A stretch of 64,000 bases of DNA from Oscillospiraceae bacterium (GTDB taxonomy: Bacteria > Bacillota > Clostridia > Oscillospirales > Ruminococcaceae). Of this stretch, positions 1-7,679 are shown in pieces (position 1 is the stretch's first letter; every line of letters begins with the position of its first letter). The position numbers were made by a program, and so were the translations under genes. The notes under the pieces were generated by a model that was not told the origin of the DNA, made no database searches, and worked only from the letters and a program-made list of their open reading frames with translations. The stretch covers positions 31,396 through 95,395 of the forward strand of contig JAFUNP010000028.1 of assembly GCA_017473015.1 (NCBI GenBank). Reading direction: 5' to 3'.

Positions 1-27
1 TGATAACAGTCCATAAACCAAAACAAT

Positions 28-58
28 AAACCGGGATAAAAATCCCGGTTTTATTTTT
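28..58 (+). terminator. Rho-independent terminator of an upstream gene
   Basis: A 9-10 bp stem built on ACCGGGAT/ATCCCGGT with an A-rich loop is followed by a run of T. It probably ends a plus-strand gene that stops before the window begins. Confidence 0.75.
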
Positions 59-207
59 TATAAAAGGCTTTGGAAGAATAGTGGCAGTAACCGGAGTGAG
101 CCGAACAAGCTCTTTTTATGTGATAACAGAAATTAAAATGGCAGTCTGTCAATTGGTGCTCTCCTGTTTCCTGCTGTTGATACACTGCGCTGTCCGCAAA
201 ATCACAG

Positions 208-236
208 TTGTTATTTCGCCGATGTAATGCTATACT
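208..236 (+). promoter_or_regulatory. Sigma-A-type promoter of the aldolase gene
   Basis: TTGTTA (208-213) and TATACT (231-236) are separated by 17 bp. They lie 44 bp before the chosen start codon at 281. Confidence 0.6.
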
Positions 237-280
237 GTGAATATATTATAATCGGTGAATATTTTAAAAGGAGATATATT

Positions 281-1324
281 ATGATTCGTTTTGAATGTGA
301 CTACGCTGAAGGCGCTCTGCCTGAAATACTGGACCTGCTGGTAAAGACAAATTTTGACCAGACACCGGGCTACAGCACAGATGTTTACTGTGACAAAGCC
401 AGGGAATATATCCGCCAGGAATGTGCCGCACCGGATGCAGATGTGCATTTTCTTGTGGGCGGCACTCAGGCCAACAAAACCGTTATCCAGTCCATTCTGC
501 GTGCCCACCAGGGCGCACTGTGCGCTGCCACTGGCCATATCAATGTCCATGAAAGCGGCACTATTGAAGCCGGCGGTCACAAAGTGCTGACACTGCCCAG
601 CGATGACGGCAAAATCACAGCACAGCAGGTAAAGGATTACCTTCACGGCCATTACACTGACCCTACCATGGAACACACAGTGCAGCCGGGTATAGTTTAT
701 GTTTCCAACCCTACAGAAAACGGCACAATGTATACAAAAGCCGAGCTGGAGGCAATCAGAGCGGTGTGCGATGAATACGATATTCCTCTGTTCCTGGACG
801 GCGCCCGTATGGGTTATGGTCTGGCTGCTCCCGGCAATGACCTGACACTGGCTGACTATGCCCGTATCTGCAATGTTTTCTACATAGGCGCTACAAAGGT
901 GGGTGCTCTGTTCGGCGAAGCAGTGGTTATCAATGACAGCCGCCTGAAAAAAGACTTCCGTTACCATATCAAACAGAACGGCGGTCTGCTGGCAAAGGGC
1001 AGACTGCTGGGCGTACAGTTTATCGGCCTGTTTGATGAAAGAAAGCTGTATTACAAAGTGTCACAGCACGCCATCGACCTGGCTATGAAAATCAGAAAAG
1101 GCTTTGAGGAAGCCGGATGTGCTTTCAGATACAATTCCCCTACAAACCAGCAGTTCCCTGTGCTGGAAAACAGCCTGATGGAAAAACTGGCTGAAAAATA
1201 TGCTTTCAGTTTCTGGGAAAAAGCAGACGAAAATCACACTGTAGTGCGCTTCTGCACCAGCTGGGCCACAAAGGAAGAAAATGTGGATACACTGATTGCT
1301 GACCTGAAACAGCTGACAAAATAA
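281..1324 (+). CDS. ltaE: Low-specificity L-threonine aldolase family protein
   Basis: PLP-dependent fold-type I lyase of 347 residues. The family cleaves L-threonine or L-allo-threonine to glycine and acetaldehyde in the cytoplasm. Visible marks are the glycine-rich GGTQANKT segment (about 60-67) that holds the cofactor phosphate, the FLDGARMG motif with the pyridine-nitrogen-binding Asp at about 173, and the IGATKVG motif whose Lys206 should form the Schiff base. The start at 281 is chosen because AAAAGGAGA lies 7-15 bases upstream. An earlier in-frame start at 227 has no ribosome binding site. The gene has its own promoter and terminator and is monocistronic. Related beta-eliminating lyases share these motifs, so the substrate is not certain. 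Confidence 0.85.
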   Translation: MIRFECDYAEGALPEILDLLVKTNFDQTPGYSTDVYCDKAREYIRQECAAPDADVHFLVGGTQANKTVIQSILRAHQGALCAATGHINVHESGTIEAGGHKVLTLPSDDGKITAQQVKDYLHGHYTDPTMEHTVQPGIVYVSNPTENGTMYTKAELEAIRAVCDEYDIPLFLDGARMGYGLAAPGNDLTLADYARICNVFYIGATKVGALFGEAVVINDSRLKKDFRYHIKQNGGLLAKGRLLGVQFIGLFDERKLYYKVSQHAIDLAMKIRKGFEEAGCAFRYNSPTNQQFPVLENSLMEKLAEKYAFSFWEKADENHTVVRFCTSWATKEENVDTLIADLKQLTK

Positions 1325-1333
1325 TACATATAT

Positions 1334-1363
1334 AAACTGCGGTGGATTTCTGCCGCAGTTTTT
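1334..1363 (+). terminator. Terminator of the aldolase gene
   Basis: The stem AACTGCGG/CCGCAGTT is followed by T5 directly after the aldolase stop codon. Confidence 0.8.
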
Positions 1364-1375
1364 CATTACAGCAAA

Positions 1376-1406
1376 AATCCCGGGTATGCCGCATTACCCG
1401 GGATTT
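1376..1406 (-). terminator. Terminator facing the minus-strand island
   Basis: An 11-bp perfect stem, AATCCCGGGTA/TACCCGGGATT, reads into T5 on the minus strand. It would end transcription coming from the XRE gene at 1509-1733. It sits back to back with the aldolase terminator. Confidence 0.75.
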
Positions 1407-1508
1407 CTGTAATTTTCGAAACAAATTTTCCAATTACTGCATTTGATGTATGACACTATCTGTTAACAACAGTTCTTCAAAAGCTCTGAATTCTGTTTTT
1501 TTATGAGC

Positions 1509-1733
1509 TTAATCTGAAGATAGGCCAAGAATATAGTCCGTGGACACCTTGAATGTTTCTGCAATTCCAATAAGGGCGTCGCTGTTAATGGTTGAAGTTT
1601 TGCCGGATATAATTCGGCTTACCTGAGAAGCTGACAACCCGATTTTTTCAGCCAGTTCTTTCTGTGAAATGCCGTAATCTTTGCATAGAGCAGCAATTCG
1701 CTGCCCCGGTGTATCTTTTTTGATAGATTTCAT
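1509..1733 (-). CDS. Small XRE-family helix-turn-helix regulator
   Basis: A 74-residue protein that is almost entirely one Cro/C1-type HTH domain. The helix pair is recognisable around residues 20-45 (SQKELAEKIGLSASQVSRI). There is no second domain, so it is probably a DNA-binding dimer. It is the last gene of a three-gene minus-strand unit behind two paralogous hypothetical proteins and has a strong AGGAGGGG ribosome binding site. The GTTAAC inverted repeats around these genes could be its operators, although the same motif also follows an unrelated gene at 31.9 kb. A palindromic CTGTTAACAG lies 40 bases past its stop. Its target is unknown. Confidence 0.8.
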   Translation of the reverse strand: MKSIKKDTPGQRIAALCKDYGISQKELAEKIGLSASQVSRIISGKTSTINSDALIGIAETFKVSTDYILGLSSD

Positions 1734-1775
1734 GGATGCACCCCTCCTTTAGCTTGGAAAATTTATAGTTAACGA

Positions 1776-2267
1776 TTATTCAGCATCTGGATTGACTTGG
1801 TCTTTATAACGAGGTGAAAGAATAATCGGTGCTGCTTTGAATTCTTTTGAACCAACTAAATCTCTTGCGTATCCAACGCCATTGATTTCCAATAATCCAA
1901 TAAATTTATCGGCTTCTTCACACGAGTAAGTAAAACTCTCTTTGGTTCTGTTAGTTTCTGGTAGCAAATCAGTATATGAAATAGTACCCGCAGTATCGGT
2001 TGCAACAGTTTTCATTTTTGGCAGATTTGCACACATTTCTAACAATTCATCTTTGTGTTGCAACACTTTTTCTTTTACAAACAAATAAAAATTATGTTCA
2101 GTAAGAGAGGAAGCACCTTTTGTAAAAGCAATTTCATCATATTTATATCCATATGCCTTTTCAAATTCTTTGTAGTTTTCATTAGGATACTTTGTATCTA
2201 AATAACAATCTTCAAGCATTGAAGATAATTTTCTTGAAAATTTAATATAATCTCTTCTTGATAGCAT
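1776..2267 (-). CDS. Hypothetical protein, paralogue of the next gene upstream
   Basis: A 163-residue soluble protein of no family I recognise. It aligns end to end with the neighbouring 163-residue protein: both start with an R/K-E/D-Y-I-x-F-A/S-R segment, share TAGTI-YTDLLP in the middle (about 93-105) and DKFIG (about 122), and end in the same ten residues, YKDQVNPDAE. No signal peptide or membrane segment is seen. The gene is A+T-rich compared with its surroundings. Its stop codon is followed after two bases by GTTAAC, exactly as in its paralogue and in the unrelated gene at 31464. The ribosome binding site is GGAGG six bases before ATG. The island looks horizontally acquired. Confidence 0.75.
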   Translation of the reverse strand: MLSRRDYIKFSRKLSSMLEDCYLDTKYPNENYKEFEKAYGYKYDEIAFTKGASSLTEHNFYLFVKEKVLQHKDELLEMCANLPKMKTVATDTAGTISYTDLLPETNRTKESFTYSCEEADKFIGLLEINGVGYARDLVGSKEFKAAPIILSPRYKDQVNPDAE

Positions 2268-2288
2268 AATTATTCCTCCAATTGGTTT

Positions 2289-2341
2289 GTTAACTTCAAG
2301 TTTTTCTTTCTGTCCAAGTCCCCGATAGCTTAGAAGTTAAC
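2289..2341 (-). repeat. attC-like inverted repeat between the two paralogues
   Basis: Read on the minus strand, GTTAACTTC-T-AAG (2341-2329) pairs with CTTGAAGTTAAC (2300-2289). That gives 12 bp with one extrahelical T around a loop of about 28 bases. It begins two bases after the stop of the upstream gene. Paired arms around a variable loop, one unpaired base, and a position directly behind a stop codon are features of integron attC sites. The outer core is GTTAAC rather than the classical GTTRRRY. It could instead be an operator. Confidence 0.5.
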
Positions 2342-2343
2342 GG

Positions 2344-2835
2344 TTATTCTGCATCTGGATTGACTTGGTCTTTGTATTCATACATTAAATTAATAGGAGC
2401 TGCTTGAAAATTATCAGTTCCTACCATATCTTTAGGGTAACCTATCTCATTGATTGATAGCATACCAATGAATTTGTCTGCATGCATACAATATTGTTTT
2501 AATGAAAATAGTGTTGTTTTTTTATCAGGCAATAAATCTGTATATGCAATAGTTCCTGCTGTTCCTGTTACTATCGTTTTTAATTTAGGCAAACTCTTAC
2601 ATATATCCAAAAGTTCTTGTTTGTGGTTTAAAGTTTTTTCTTTGTGAAAAATATAAGTGTTTCCTTTTGTTAAAGAACTACGTCCACTGGAGAAGTCAAC
2701 TTCATTCTCATTTAAATTAAGATCTTTTTCTATATCTATTGCTGGTTTATCCGGATATTCTATAGCTAAAAAGCAATCTTTTAAAATAGCGGTTACTGTT
2801 CTTGCAAACTGTATATATTCTTTTTCTGGCATCAT
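2344..2835 (-). CDS. Hypothetical protein, first of two paralogues
   Basis: 163 residues, clearly homologous over its whole length to the next gene downstream, with an identical C-terminal YKDQVNPDAE. No catalytic motif, signal peptide or transmembrane helix is visible, and the family is not recognised. It is the first gene of the minus-strand island: a promoter lies at 2898-2925 and AAAAGGAGA precedes the start. A 26-bp stretch in its leader (2856-2881) repeats, at 23 of 26 positions, the distal half of the inverted repeat between the two paralogues. This is the pattern expected if each gene arrived as a unit bounded by half sites. Confidence 0.75.
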   Translation of the reverse strand: MMPEKEYIQFARTVTAILKDCFLAIEYPDKPAIDIEKDLNLNENEVDFSSGRSSLTKGNTYIFHKEKTLNHKQELLDICKSLPKLKTIVTGTAGTIAYTDLLPDKKTTLFSLKQYCMHADKFIGMLSINEIGYPKDMVGTDNFQAAPINLMYEYKDQVNPDAE

Positions 2836-2855
2836 AATTATCGTTCTCCTTTTAC

Positions 2856-2881
2856 TTGTTAACTCCTAATTTTTCTTTCTG
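2856..2881 (-). repeat. Half copy of the attC-like site upstream of the first cassette gene
   Basis: It matches 2287-2312 at 23 of 26 positions: TTGTTAACT at one end and TTTTTCTTTCTG at the other. The similarity then stops abruptly, and no partner arm is present. It would fit an attI-side junction or the right-hand half of a cassette boundary. Confidence 0.5.
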
Positions 2882-2897
2882 ATTTCACTTCTACATC

Positions 2898-2925
2898 ATT
2901 ATACTACGAAATTGTAAAAATACAA
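2898..2925 (-). promoter_or_regulatory. Promoter driving the paralogue island
   Basis: On the minus strand TTGTAT (2925-2920) and a consensus TATAAT (2903-2898) are separated by 16 bp, about 60 bases before the first gene of the island. Confidence 0.5.
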
Positions 2926-3640
2926 TTATCAAGGTGTATACTTCAACCAAATGCAATTCTGGCAAGGAATCCGGGGCTGAATTTTTCAGTACCACATTTT
3001 ACCTACAATTCAACGCAGCTTATCTTGTCCGCAACTTCAGCGGGTCTTGGTGATGGTGGTGTTTTGAAGATTATTGCATATTATCCGCACTGGATTGGGT
3101 AAAGCATATTGATAAACAATAAAAGAACGAACAGATACAAGGGCGCACTTCTATACATAGTTCTGTGCCCTGTGCTGTGTGCTCTGCAAGGCTGACAGCA
3201 CAGGTATCTGAATCCAGTGGATGTTGCGTCACTTCGTTCCGGGCAGGGGAACGGCTTATCTTGCGGCTATCCCATTTATGAACAAAACCACCACTAAAGT
3301 GGTAATATGTCATCCTGAGGAGTGTGCGACGAAGAATCGCATACACTGTGATTAGTGTTTTTCTTGCCTCCCTCTGACGAGGGAGGTGGATTTTGCGTAG
3401 CAAAAGACGGTGGGAGAGACAGTATATTGCATTAATTGTTTTCTCTCCCTCAGTCACTTCGTGACAGCTCCCTCGTCAGAGGGAGCCAGGCAAGGTTTCT
3501 GCTTTTGTGTTTATACCCTGAAGGGCACGCGTGCGATTCTTCACTGCGTTCAGAATGACATCTCGCTTCGCTCGATGTTCAAGCTAAAGCTTTTTATCCC
3601 TCACCGGCATAGCCGGTGGTTATCTTATCTAAAGATTACA
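2926..3640. repeat. Gene-less palindromic repeat region
   Basis: No convincing gene. The right part is a nested palindrome. CTCCCTC-TGAC-GAGGGAG (about 3370-3387) and CTCCCTC-GTCA-GAGGGAG (about 3468-3485) are each a hairpin and are reverse complements of each other. Outside them, a GTCATCCTGAGG...GAAGAATCGCA block (about 3308-3342) is mirrored by GCGATTCTTCACTGC...CAGAATGACA (about 3532-3560). Such elements are common, often multicopy, in gut Clostridia genomes. Open frames across it are spurious. The left part (2926-3300) shows nothing I can name. Confidence 0.6.
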
Positions 3641-3644
3641 ACAA

Positions 3645-3675
3645 AACCTCCGCATGATTTTCTCATGCGGAGGTT
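3645..3675 (-). terminator. Terminator of the symporter operon
   Basis: The perfect 13-bp stem AACCTCCGCATGA/TCATGCGGAGGTT is followed on the minus strand by TTTTGTTGT. Confidence 0.8.
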
Positions 3676-3740
3676 AACTGTTTTATGAGCCCCGTCTGCA
3701 GGGCCGCAGCTTTTTATTTTATCTGAATTATAATTATTTT

Positions 3741-4985
3741 TTACTGACTGCAGTTATTTTCCCTGTTATTTTCCATCCATTCTTTGCCATCAGTGAGACG
3801 GTTTACAACCATAGAGGCCACTGTGTCGCCACAGGCGTTGAGACAGGTGGCCGGCGGGTCTACAAGAAAACCGATAGTGGCTATCAGAGGAAATGCTTCC
3901 GGTGGGAAATTCATCAGGGAAACTATCAGCATTTCTCCCACCAGACCGCCGCCGGGTACACCGGACAGCACCACTCCGCTGAGTATGGCGATAACCACCG
4001 CCACAGCATATGTTTCAAAACCAGCAAATTCTTTGCCGAATATTCCGTACAGGAAAGCTATTTTCAATACCGCTGCCAGTACGCTGCCATCCATATGCAT
4101 GGTGGCACCTATGGGCAGTACTATGCCGCTGATGTCCTTTGATACACCTATTCTGTCGGCCGCTTCAAAGTTTACAGGCAGTGTGGCTATACTGCTCTGT
4201 GTGGCCAACGATGTGATGGCCGGTGAGAGAATATTGCCGAAAAACGCTCTGACACCCTGCATACCGCCGGCAAACCAGGCATAAAGGGCAAATGCCGCAA
4301 AGAAATACACCACACACAGAGGATAGTACAGCAGCATGGCACGACCATAAGCACCTATCAGCTGAGGGCCGAACTCTCCCACCAGAGTGGCAAAATAAGC
4401 GCACAGTCCCACAGGGGCGTACAGCATAATCAGGTCCACCAGCTTCATCATCACCTGGCTGAGGGCAGACAGGCCACGGGCCACCATATTATCTTCACCC
4501 AGCAAACCTGTACAGTACCCGAACATAACCGCAAAAACTATCAGTGGCAGCATATTGCTGCGTGACAGCAGCAGACTGAAATCATCTACTGTCAGAGCAT
4601 CCACTATCCGCTGTGACAGGGAAACGGTTTCTCCAGCCCGGCCTGCTTCCAGGGTAATATTTACCCCCTGTGCCGGAGGATATACTTTTACCATAATTAT
4701 AATAATCACCGCAGCTATCAGCCCGGTAACAAGAAAAGTCAACAGCATGTAACCCAGGATTTTTCCCAGTCGCTTCATATTTGTCATATTCCCCACCGCA
4801 GAAGATATGGTGGCAAATACCAGCGGTACTACAGCGGTAAACATAAGGTTGAGAAAAATATCTCCCAGCGGAGTCAGCACCGCTGCCCTCTCTCCCATTA
4901 CCAAGCCCAGAATGCTGCCCAGAATAATAGAACAGATAAGTATAATAGGAAAACGGTAATTTTTCCACAGATTGTTTTTAACCAA
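3741..4985 (-). CDS. Dicarboxylate/amino acid:cation symporter (DAACS family)
   Basis: 414-residue polytopic membrane protein of the glutamate/dicarboxylate:Na+/H+ symporter family (GltP, DctA, SstT relatives). Eight hydrophobic segments and two re-entrant loops are expected. Family marks visible are the serine-rich hairpin 1 region (ITSLATQSSIATLPVNFEAA, about 255-275), the following IGATMHMDGS motif (about 290-300) that carries ion and substrate ligands, and the hairpin 2 stretch SGVPGGG. It starts with TTG at 4985 behind GGGGAG, because no in-frame ATG occurs before residue 29. Its start lies 5 bases after the upstream acetyltransferase-like gene, so the two form an operon. Substrate (aspartate, glutamate, serine/threonine or C4-acids) cannot be decided. 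Confidence 0.88.
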   Translation of the reverse strand: MVKNNLWKNYRFPIILICSIILGSILGLVMGERAAVLTPLGDIFLNLMFTAVVPLVFATISSAVGNMTNMKRLGKILGYMLLTFLVTGLIAAVIIIIMVKVYPPAQGVNITLEAGRAGETVSLSQRIVDALTVDDFSLLLSRSNMLPLIVFAVMFGYCTGLLGEDNMVARGLSALSQVMMKLVDLIMLYAPVGLCAYFATLVGEFGPQLIGAYGRAMLLYYPLCVVYFFAAFALYAWFAGGMQGVRAFFGNILSPAITSLATQSSIATLPVNFEAADRIGVSKDISGIVLPIGATMHMDGSVLAAVLKIAFLYGIFGKEFAGFETYAVAVVIAILSGVVLSGVPGGGLVGEMLIVSLMNFPPEAFPLIATIGFLVDPPATCLNACGDTVASMVVNRLTDGKEWMENNRENNCSQ

Positions 4986-4990
4986 AATAA

Positions 4991-5653
4991 TCAGCTCCCC
5001 TTTGTAAACAGTATGTTATTGTCTTTGTCCAGAGTTGTTCCAAGCCAGCCGTGCTCACACAGCATGGACAGCTGTTTTGTGTCGGACAAAGGGCAATATT
5101 TTACATTCCGGGGAATTTCCCTTTCTGTATTTAAAAATTCAGCTTCTTTTACAAATATGAAATGCGGTACCAGCTTATCCAGACCGCGCAGTGCTGTCAG
5201 CCGGTAGCCGTTTTCAAACAACCGCCCCATATCTGCATTTATATGCCGGGGAGAACAATGTACAACCCTGGCTTTTTTCAGTTTTGCCGCCTGCATAACC
5301 CACAGTCTGGCAAACCGCTGATATACCGGGCAATCACTGTATTCTTCACTCTGCCACACATAGCCAGCTACCAGCCAGTCGGCCGCATTCCACTCCAGCA
5401 GGTCACCCAGCTCCCAAGCGGCAGTAGTCTGCCGGAAATACGGGCTGTCTGCCGGTATCAGCCATGTGGCGGCTACCATATCATCACCGTGAAATATACC
5501 CCACATCTGTCCCTGTATCATTATCTCCATAATACCCTCTCCCCGTGTGGGATTGTAGTGGAGGAAATCATAATAGGAAAAACATTTTTTCGCCCGGGGA
5601 ATTTCATTCCTGAACAGCCTGCGGACTGTAAATATTCTGTTGTCTGTTTTCAT
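4991..5653 (-). CDS. GNAT-like hypothetical protein
   Basis: 220 residues. The length and the pattern of a basic N-terminus, a central WGIFHGDDMVAATWLIPAD segment and a later ADMGRLFENGYRL segment recall N-acetyltransferase folds. The acetyl-CoA pyrophosphate loop (Q/RxxGxG/A) is not obvious, so activity is uncertain. The start at 5653 is preferred because GAGGTG sits 5-10 bases upstream. The longer frame from 5713 has no ribosome binding site. It is co-transcribed with the symporter, which suggests a role linked to the transported amino acid or acid. That is inference only. Confidence 0.55.
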   Translation of the reverse strand: MKTDNRIFTVRRLFRNEIPRAKKCFSYYDFLHYNPTRGEGIMEIMIQGQMWGIFHGDDMVAATWLIPADSPYFRQTTAAWELGDLLEWNAADWLVAGYVWQSEEYSDCPVYQRFARLWVMQAAKLKKARVVHCSPRHINADMGRLFENGYRLTALRGLDKLVPHFIFVKEAEFLNTEREIPRNVKYCPLSDTKQLSMLCEHGWLGTTLDKDNNILFTKGS

Positions 5654-5878
5654 CAAATCACCTCGCCATAACCCAGTATATGCGGAGGTGGAATTTTGGT
5701 GAAAAATTCCCATGAAAATCCAAAAAATTTATGCTAAAATTTATTCACCAAATGGTCGACAGAGTCATATTCTCCGGTTGGGCGGCAGCCGGACCGGTGG
5801 CACAGGCACGGATATTACCTCTGTGAATTAACAATCTGTCAATTCTGCCGCAATGTATGGATTATGGGAGGTGTAAAT

Positions 5879-6127
5879 ATGAAAAGAGTAAAAGCAGCAT
5901 GTATAATGCAGACATTAGTATTTATGCAAAAAAATGAACTTGGCTATGGCAGAGAACATATTCTTCAGTTGAACAAGCGCGAAATAGAGCACTACAAAGC
6001 AACTCTGGATAGAACAAAAACAAGATACCAGATTGTCAGCGAAGAAGAACAGGAAGACGGTTCCATTGTCGTTCATGTAAAAAAACAGTATAACGACAAA
6101 GCTGATGTAAGCGAATATTTTGATTAA
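5879..6127 (+). CDS. Small conserved-type hypothetical protein
   Basis: 82-residue hydrophilic protein with an acidic C-terminus (ADVSEYFD) and a central KATLDRTKTRYQIVSEEEQEDGSIVVHVKKQYN segment that looks like a beta-hairpin. GGGAGGT lies 7-13 bases before the ATG, and a terminator follows at once, so it is a genuine single gene. The long leader (5760-5860) is G+C-rich and could fold. Function unknown. Confidence 0.65.
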   Translation: MKRVKAACIMQTLVFMQKNELGYGREHILQLNKREIEHYKATLDRTKTRYQIVSEEEQEDGSIVVHVKKQYNDKADVSEYFD

Positions 6128-6129
6128 AA

Positions 6130-6166
6130 CAAAGCCCGCCGGGATAATCCCGGCGGGTGCTTTATT
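6130..6166. terminator. Bidirectional terminator between convergent genes
   Basis: AAGCCCGCCGGGAT/CCCGGCGGGTGCTT forms a stem of about 11 bp with A- and T-rich flanks. It can serve both the small plus-strand gene and the minus-strand CNNM gene. Confidence 0.8.
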
Positions 6167-6172
6167 AAATAA

Positions 6173-7435
6173 TCAAATTTCAAAATCTTCGGGCTGGTGA
6201 ATTCGCACCTTAACATTTTTGATGCGGTTGTCCTCAACCTTCTGTACTGTGTAATGTAAAAATTCATCATCACAGCTGTCACCCTCTTCAGGGATTTTTT
6301 CCATTTTGTCCATCAGATAGCCGGACAGAGTGTAGTAGTCAGGAATGTTATTTTTCTTTGTATCCAGCAGCTGTTCATACAGTTCGTCCATGGATATTTC
6401 ACCCAGGACTTCATAAGTGATGTCATCAATTTTAAACACGGTCTGTATTTCTTCATCGTGCTCATCCCATATATCACCAACCAGCTGTTCCAGAATATCC
6501 TCCAGCGTGATAATACCCAGCGTACCGCCGTACTCATCCATGACAACGGCCATGTGTACTTTTTCTTTCTGAAGCTGGTGCATTACATCGATAATTTTTT
6601 TCTTTGGCGGAATGTAAAGACAAGGTTTAACCAGGCTTTCCACAGGGAATTCAATACCCTGGATAAGAGCCGCAAAAAAGTCTTTCTGATTGATAAATCC
6701 AATGATTTTATCCACAGAATTTTCATATACAGGCATACGGCTGTAATTGAATTTCAGGAATTTATCCAGTATTTCTTCCTTGCCATCTTCTATATCAATA
6801 GCACAGATATCCACACGGGGTGTCAGTACCTCATCAGCAGCAATATCATTAAATTCTATTGCGCTCTGTACCAGTTCAGCTTCGTCTTCTTCCAGTACGC
6901 CTTCATCTTCGATTTCGTCAATAATACTGATAAGCTCCCGTTCTGTAACGGACGGAGCTTCTTCACCGTCTGCGTTTCTGTTCAGAATATTCTGCAGAAA
7001 CTCCAGAACTTTAATTGCCGGTGTCAATACAAAAACAATAGTGTGTAATGGTTTCTGCATAGTTTTTATCAGTTTTTCAGAATTGTTTTTAGCAAAGCTT
7101 TTTGGCAGAACTTCACCAAAAACAACAACTACAACAGTACATACAGCTGTTGCCACACCTACACCGCTTTCACCCAGCAGTGTTGTGAAAAGCACTGTGG
7201 TAAGTGATGATGAAAGAATGTTTACAACATTATTGGAAATAAGCAGGGCAGAAAGAGTGTTGTCAAACTTTTCAATAAGCTTCATTGCACCCTGTGCCTT
7301 TTTATCTCCGTCCTCTGACTGATTTTTCAGTCTTACTCTGTTTGCCGCTGTAAGGGCTGTTTCACTTGCAGAAAATGTGGCGGATAACGCCATAAGAATA
7401 ACCAATATCAGTATCGTCGACCGGTAACTGTCCAT
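6173..7435 (-). CDS. CNNM/CorC (hemolysin-family) membrane protein with CBS pair
   Basis: 420 residues. An N-terminal DUF21/CNNM transmembrane domain with 3-4 hydrophobic segments carries the typical SASETALTAANRVRL start (about 22-37) and VVVVFGEVLPKSFAK (about 98-112). Two CBS domains follow (about 205-325, VLTPRVDI then MAVVMDEYGGTLGIITLEDILEQLVGDI), and then a CorC/HlyC C-terminal domain (about 340-412). Characterised members are divalent-cation (Mg2+) extrusion or homeostasis proteins. The old name hemolysin C is misleading. Single gene with AAAGGAGA before the start and a TATAAT about 75 bases upstream. The actual ion is not known here. Confidence 0.88.
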   Translation of the reverse strand: MDSYRSTILILVILMALSATFSASETALTAANRVRLKNQSEDGDKKAQGAMKLIEKFDNTLSALLISNNVVNILSSSLTTVLFTTLLGESGVGVATAVCTVVVVVFGEVLPKSFAKNNSEKLIKTMQKPLHTIVFVLTPAIKVLEFLQNILNRNADGEEAPSVTERELISIIDEIEDEGVLEEDEAELVQSAIEFNDIAADEVLTPRVDICAIDIEDGKEEILDKFLKFNYSRMPVYENSVDKIIGFINQKDFFAALIQGIEFPVESLVKPCLYIPPKKKIIDVMHQLQKEKVHMAVVMDEYGGTLGIITLEDILEQLVGDIWDEHDEEIQTVFKIDDITYEVLGEISMDELYEQLLDTKKNNIPDYYTLSGYLMDKMEKIPEEGDSCDDEFLHYTVQKVEDNRIKNVKVRIHQPEDFEI

Positions 7436-7601
7436 ATAAATTTGTCTCCTTTAAATGTTTAGAAAATATTTTTTATTTGCATACCTACAATATATGTATT
7501 TAATTAATTATACTACATTTTTCTTGTGAAAGAAAGATGTATAAAAGCGGGCACTGTGTAAAATTATATTTTACAAGCAATATTTTTTGCAATTCAATAT
7601 G

Positions 7602-7630
7602 TTGTAAATACGCGTAAAATATAGTATACT
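7602..7630 (+). promoter_or_regulatory. Promoter of the AI-2E-family permease gene
   Basis: TTGTAA (7602-7607), 17 bp spacer and TATACT (7625-7630), 50 bases before the start codon. Confidence 0.6.
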
Positions 7631-7679
7631 ATAAAATGATTTAATATGCAAATAATTTGTTTGCATAAAAGAGGTAAAA

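Noticed and set aside
230..967. Long minus-strand open frame opposite the aldolase gene
   Set aside because: It is a shadow frame with no ribosome binding site, and its sequence is not protein-like. The plus-strand enzyme has all family motifs.
1509..2835. Toxin-antitoxin interpretation of the paralogue pair plus XRE protein
   Set aside because: The two upstream proteins show no toxin motif and are paralogues of each other rather than a toxin and antitoxin. The XRE gene is last and not overlapping. Not excluded, but unsupported.
2870..3105. Plus-strand stretch open for about 75 codons
   Set aside because: No start codon with a ribosome binding site and no recognisable protein. It could be a gene remnant but is not supportable.
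3071..3688. Open frames in the palindromic region
   Set aside because: They run through nested hairpins of a repeat element and have neither ribosome binding sites nor recognisable domains.
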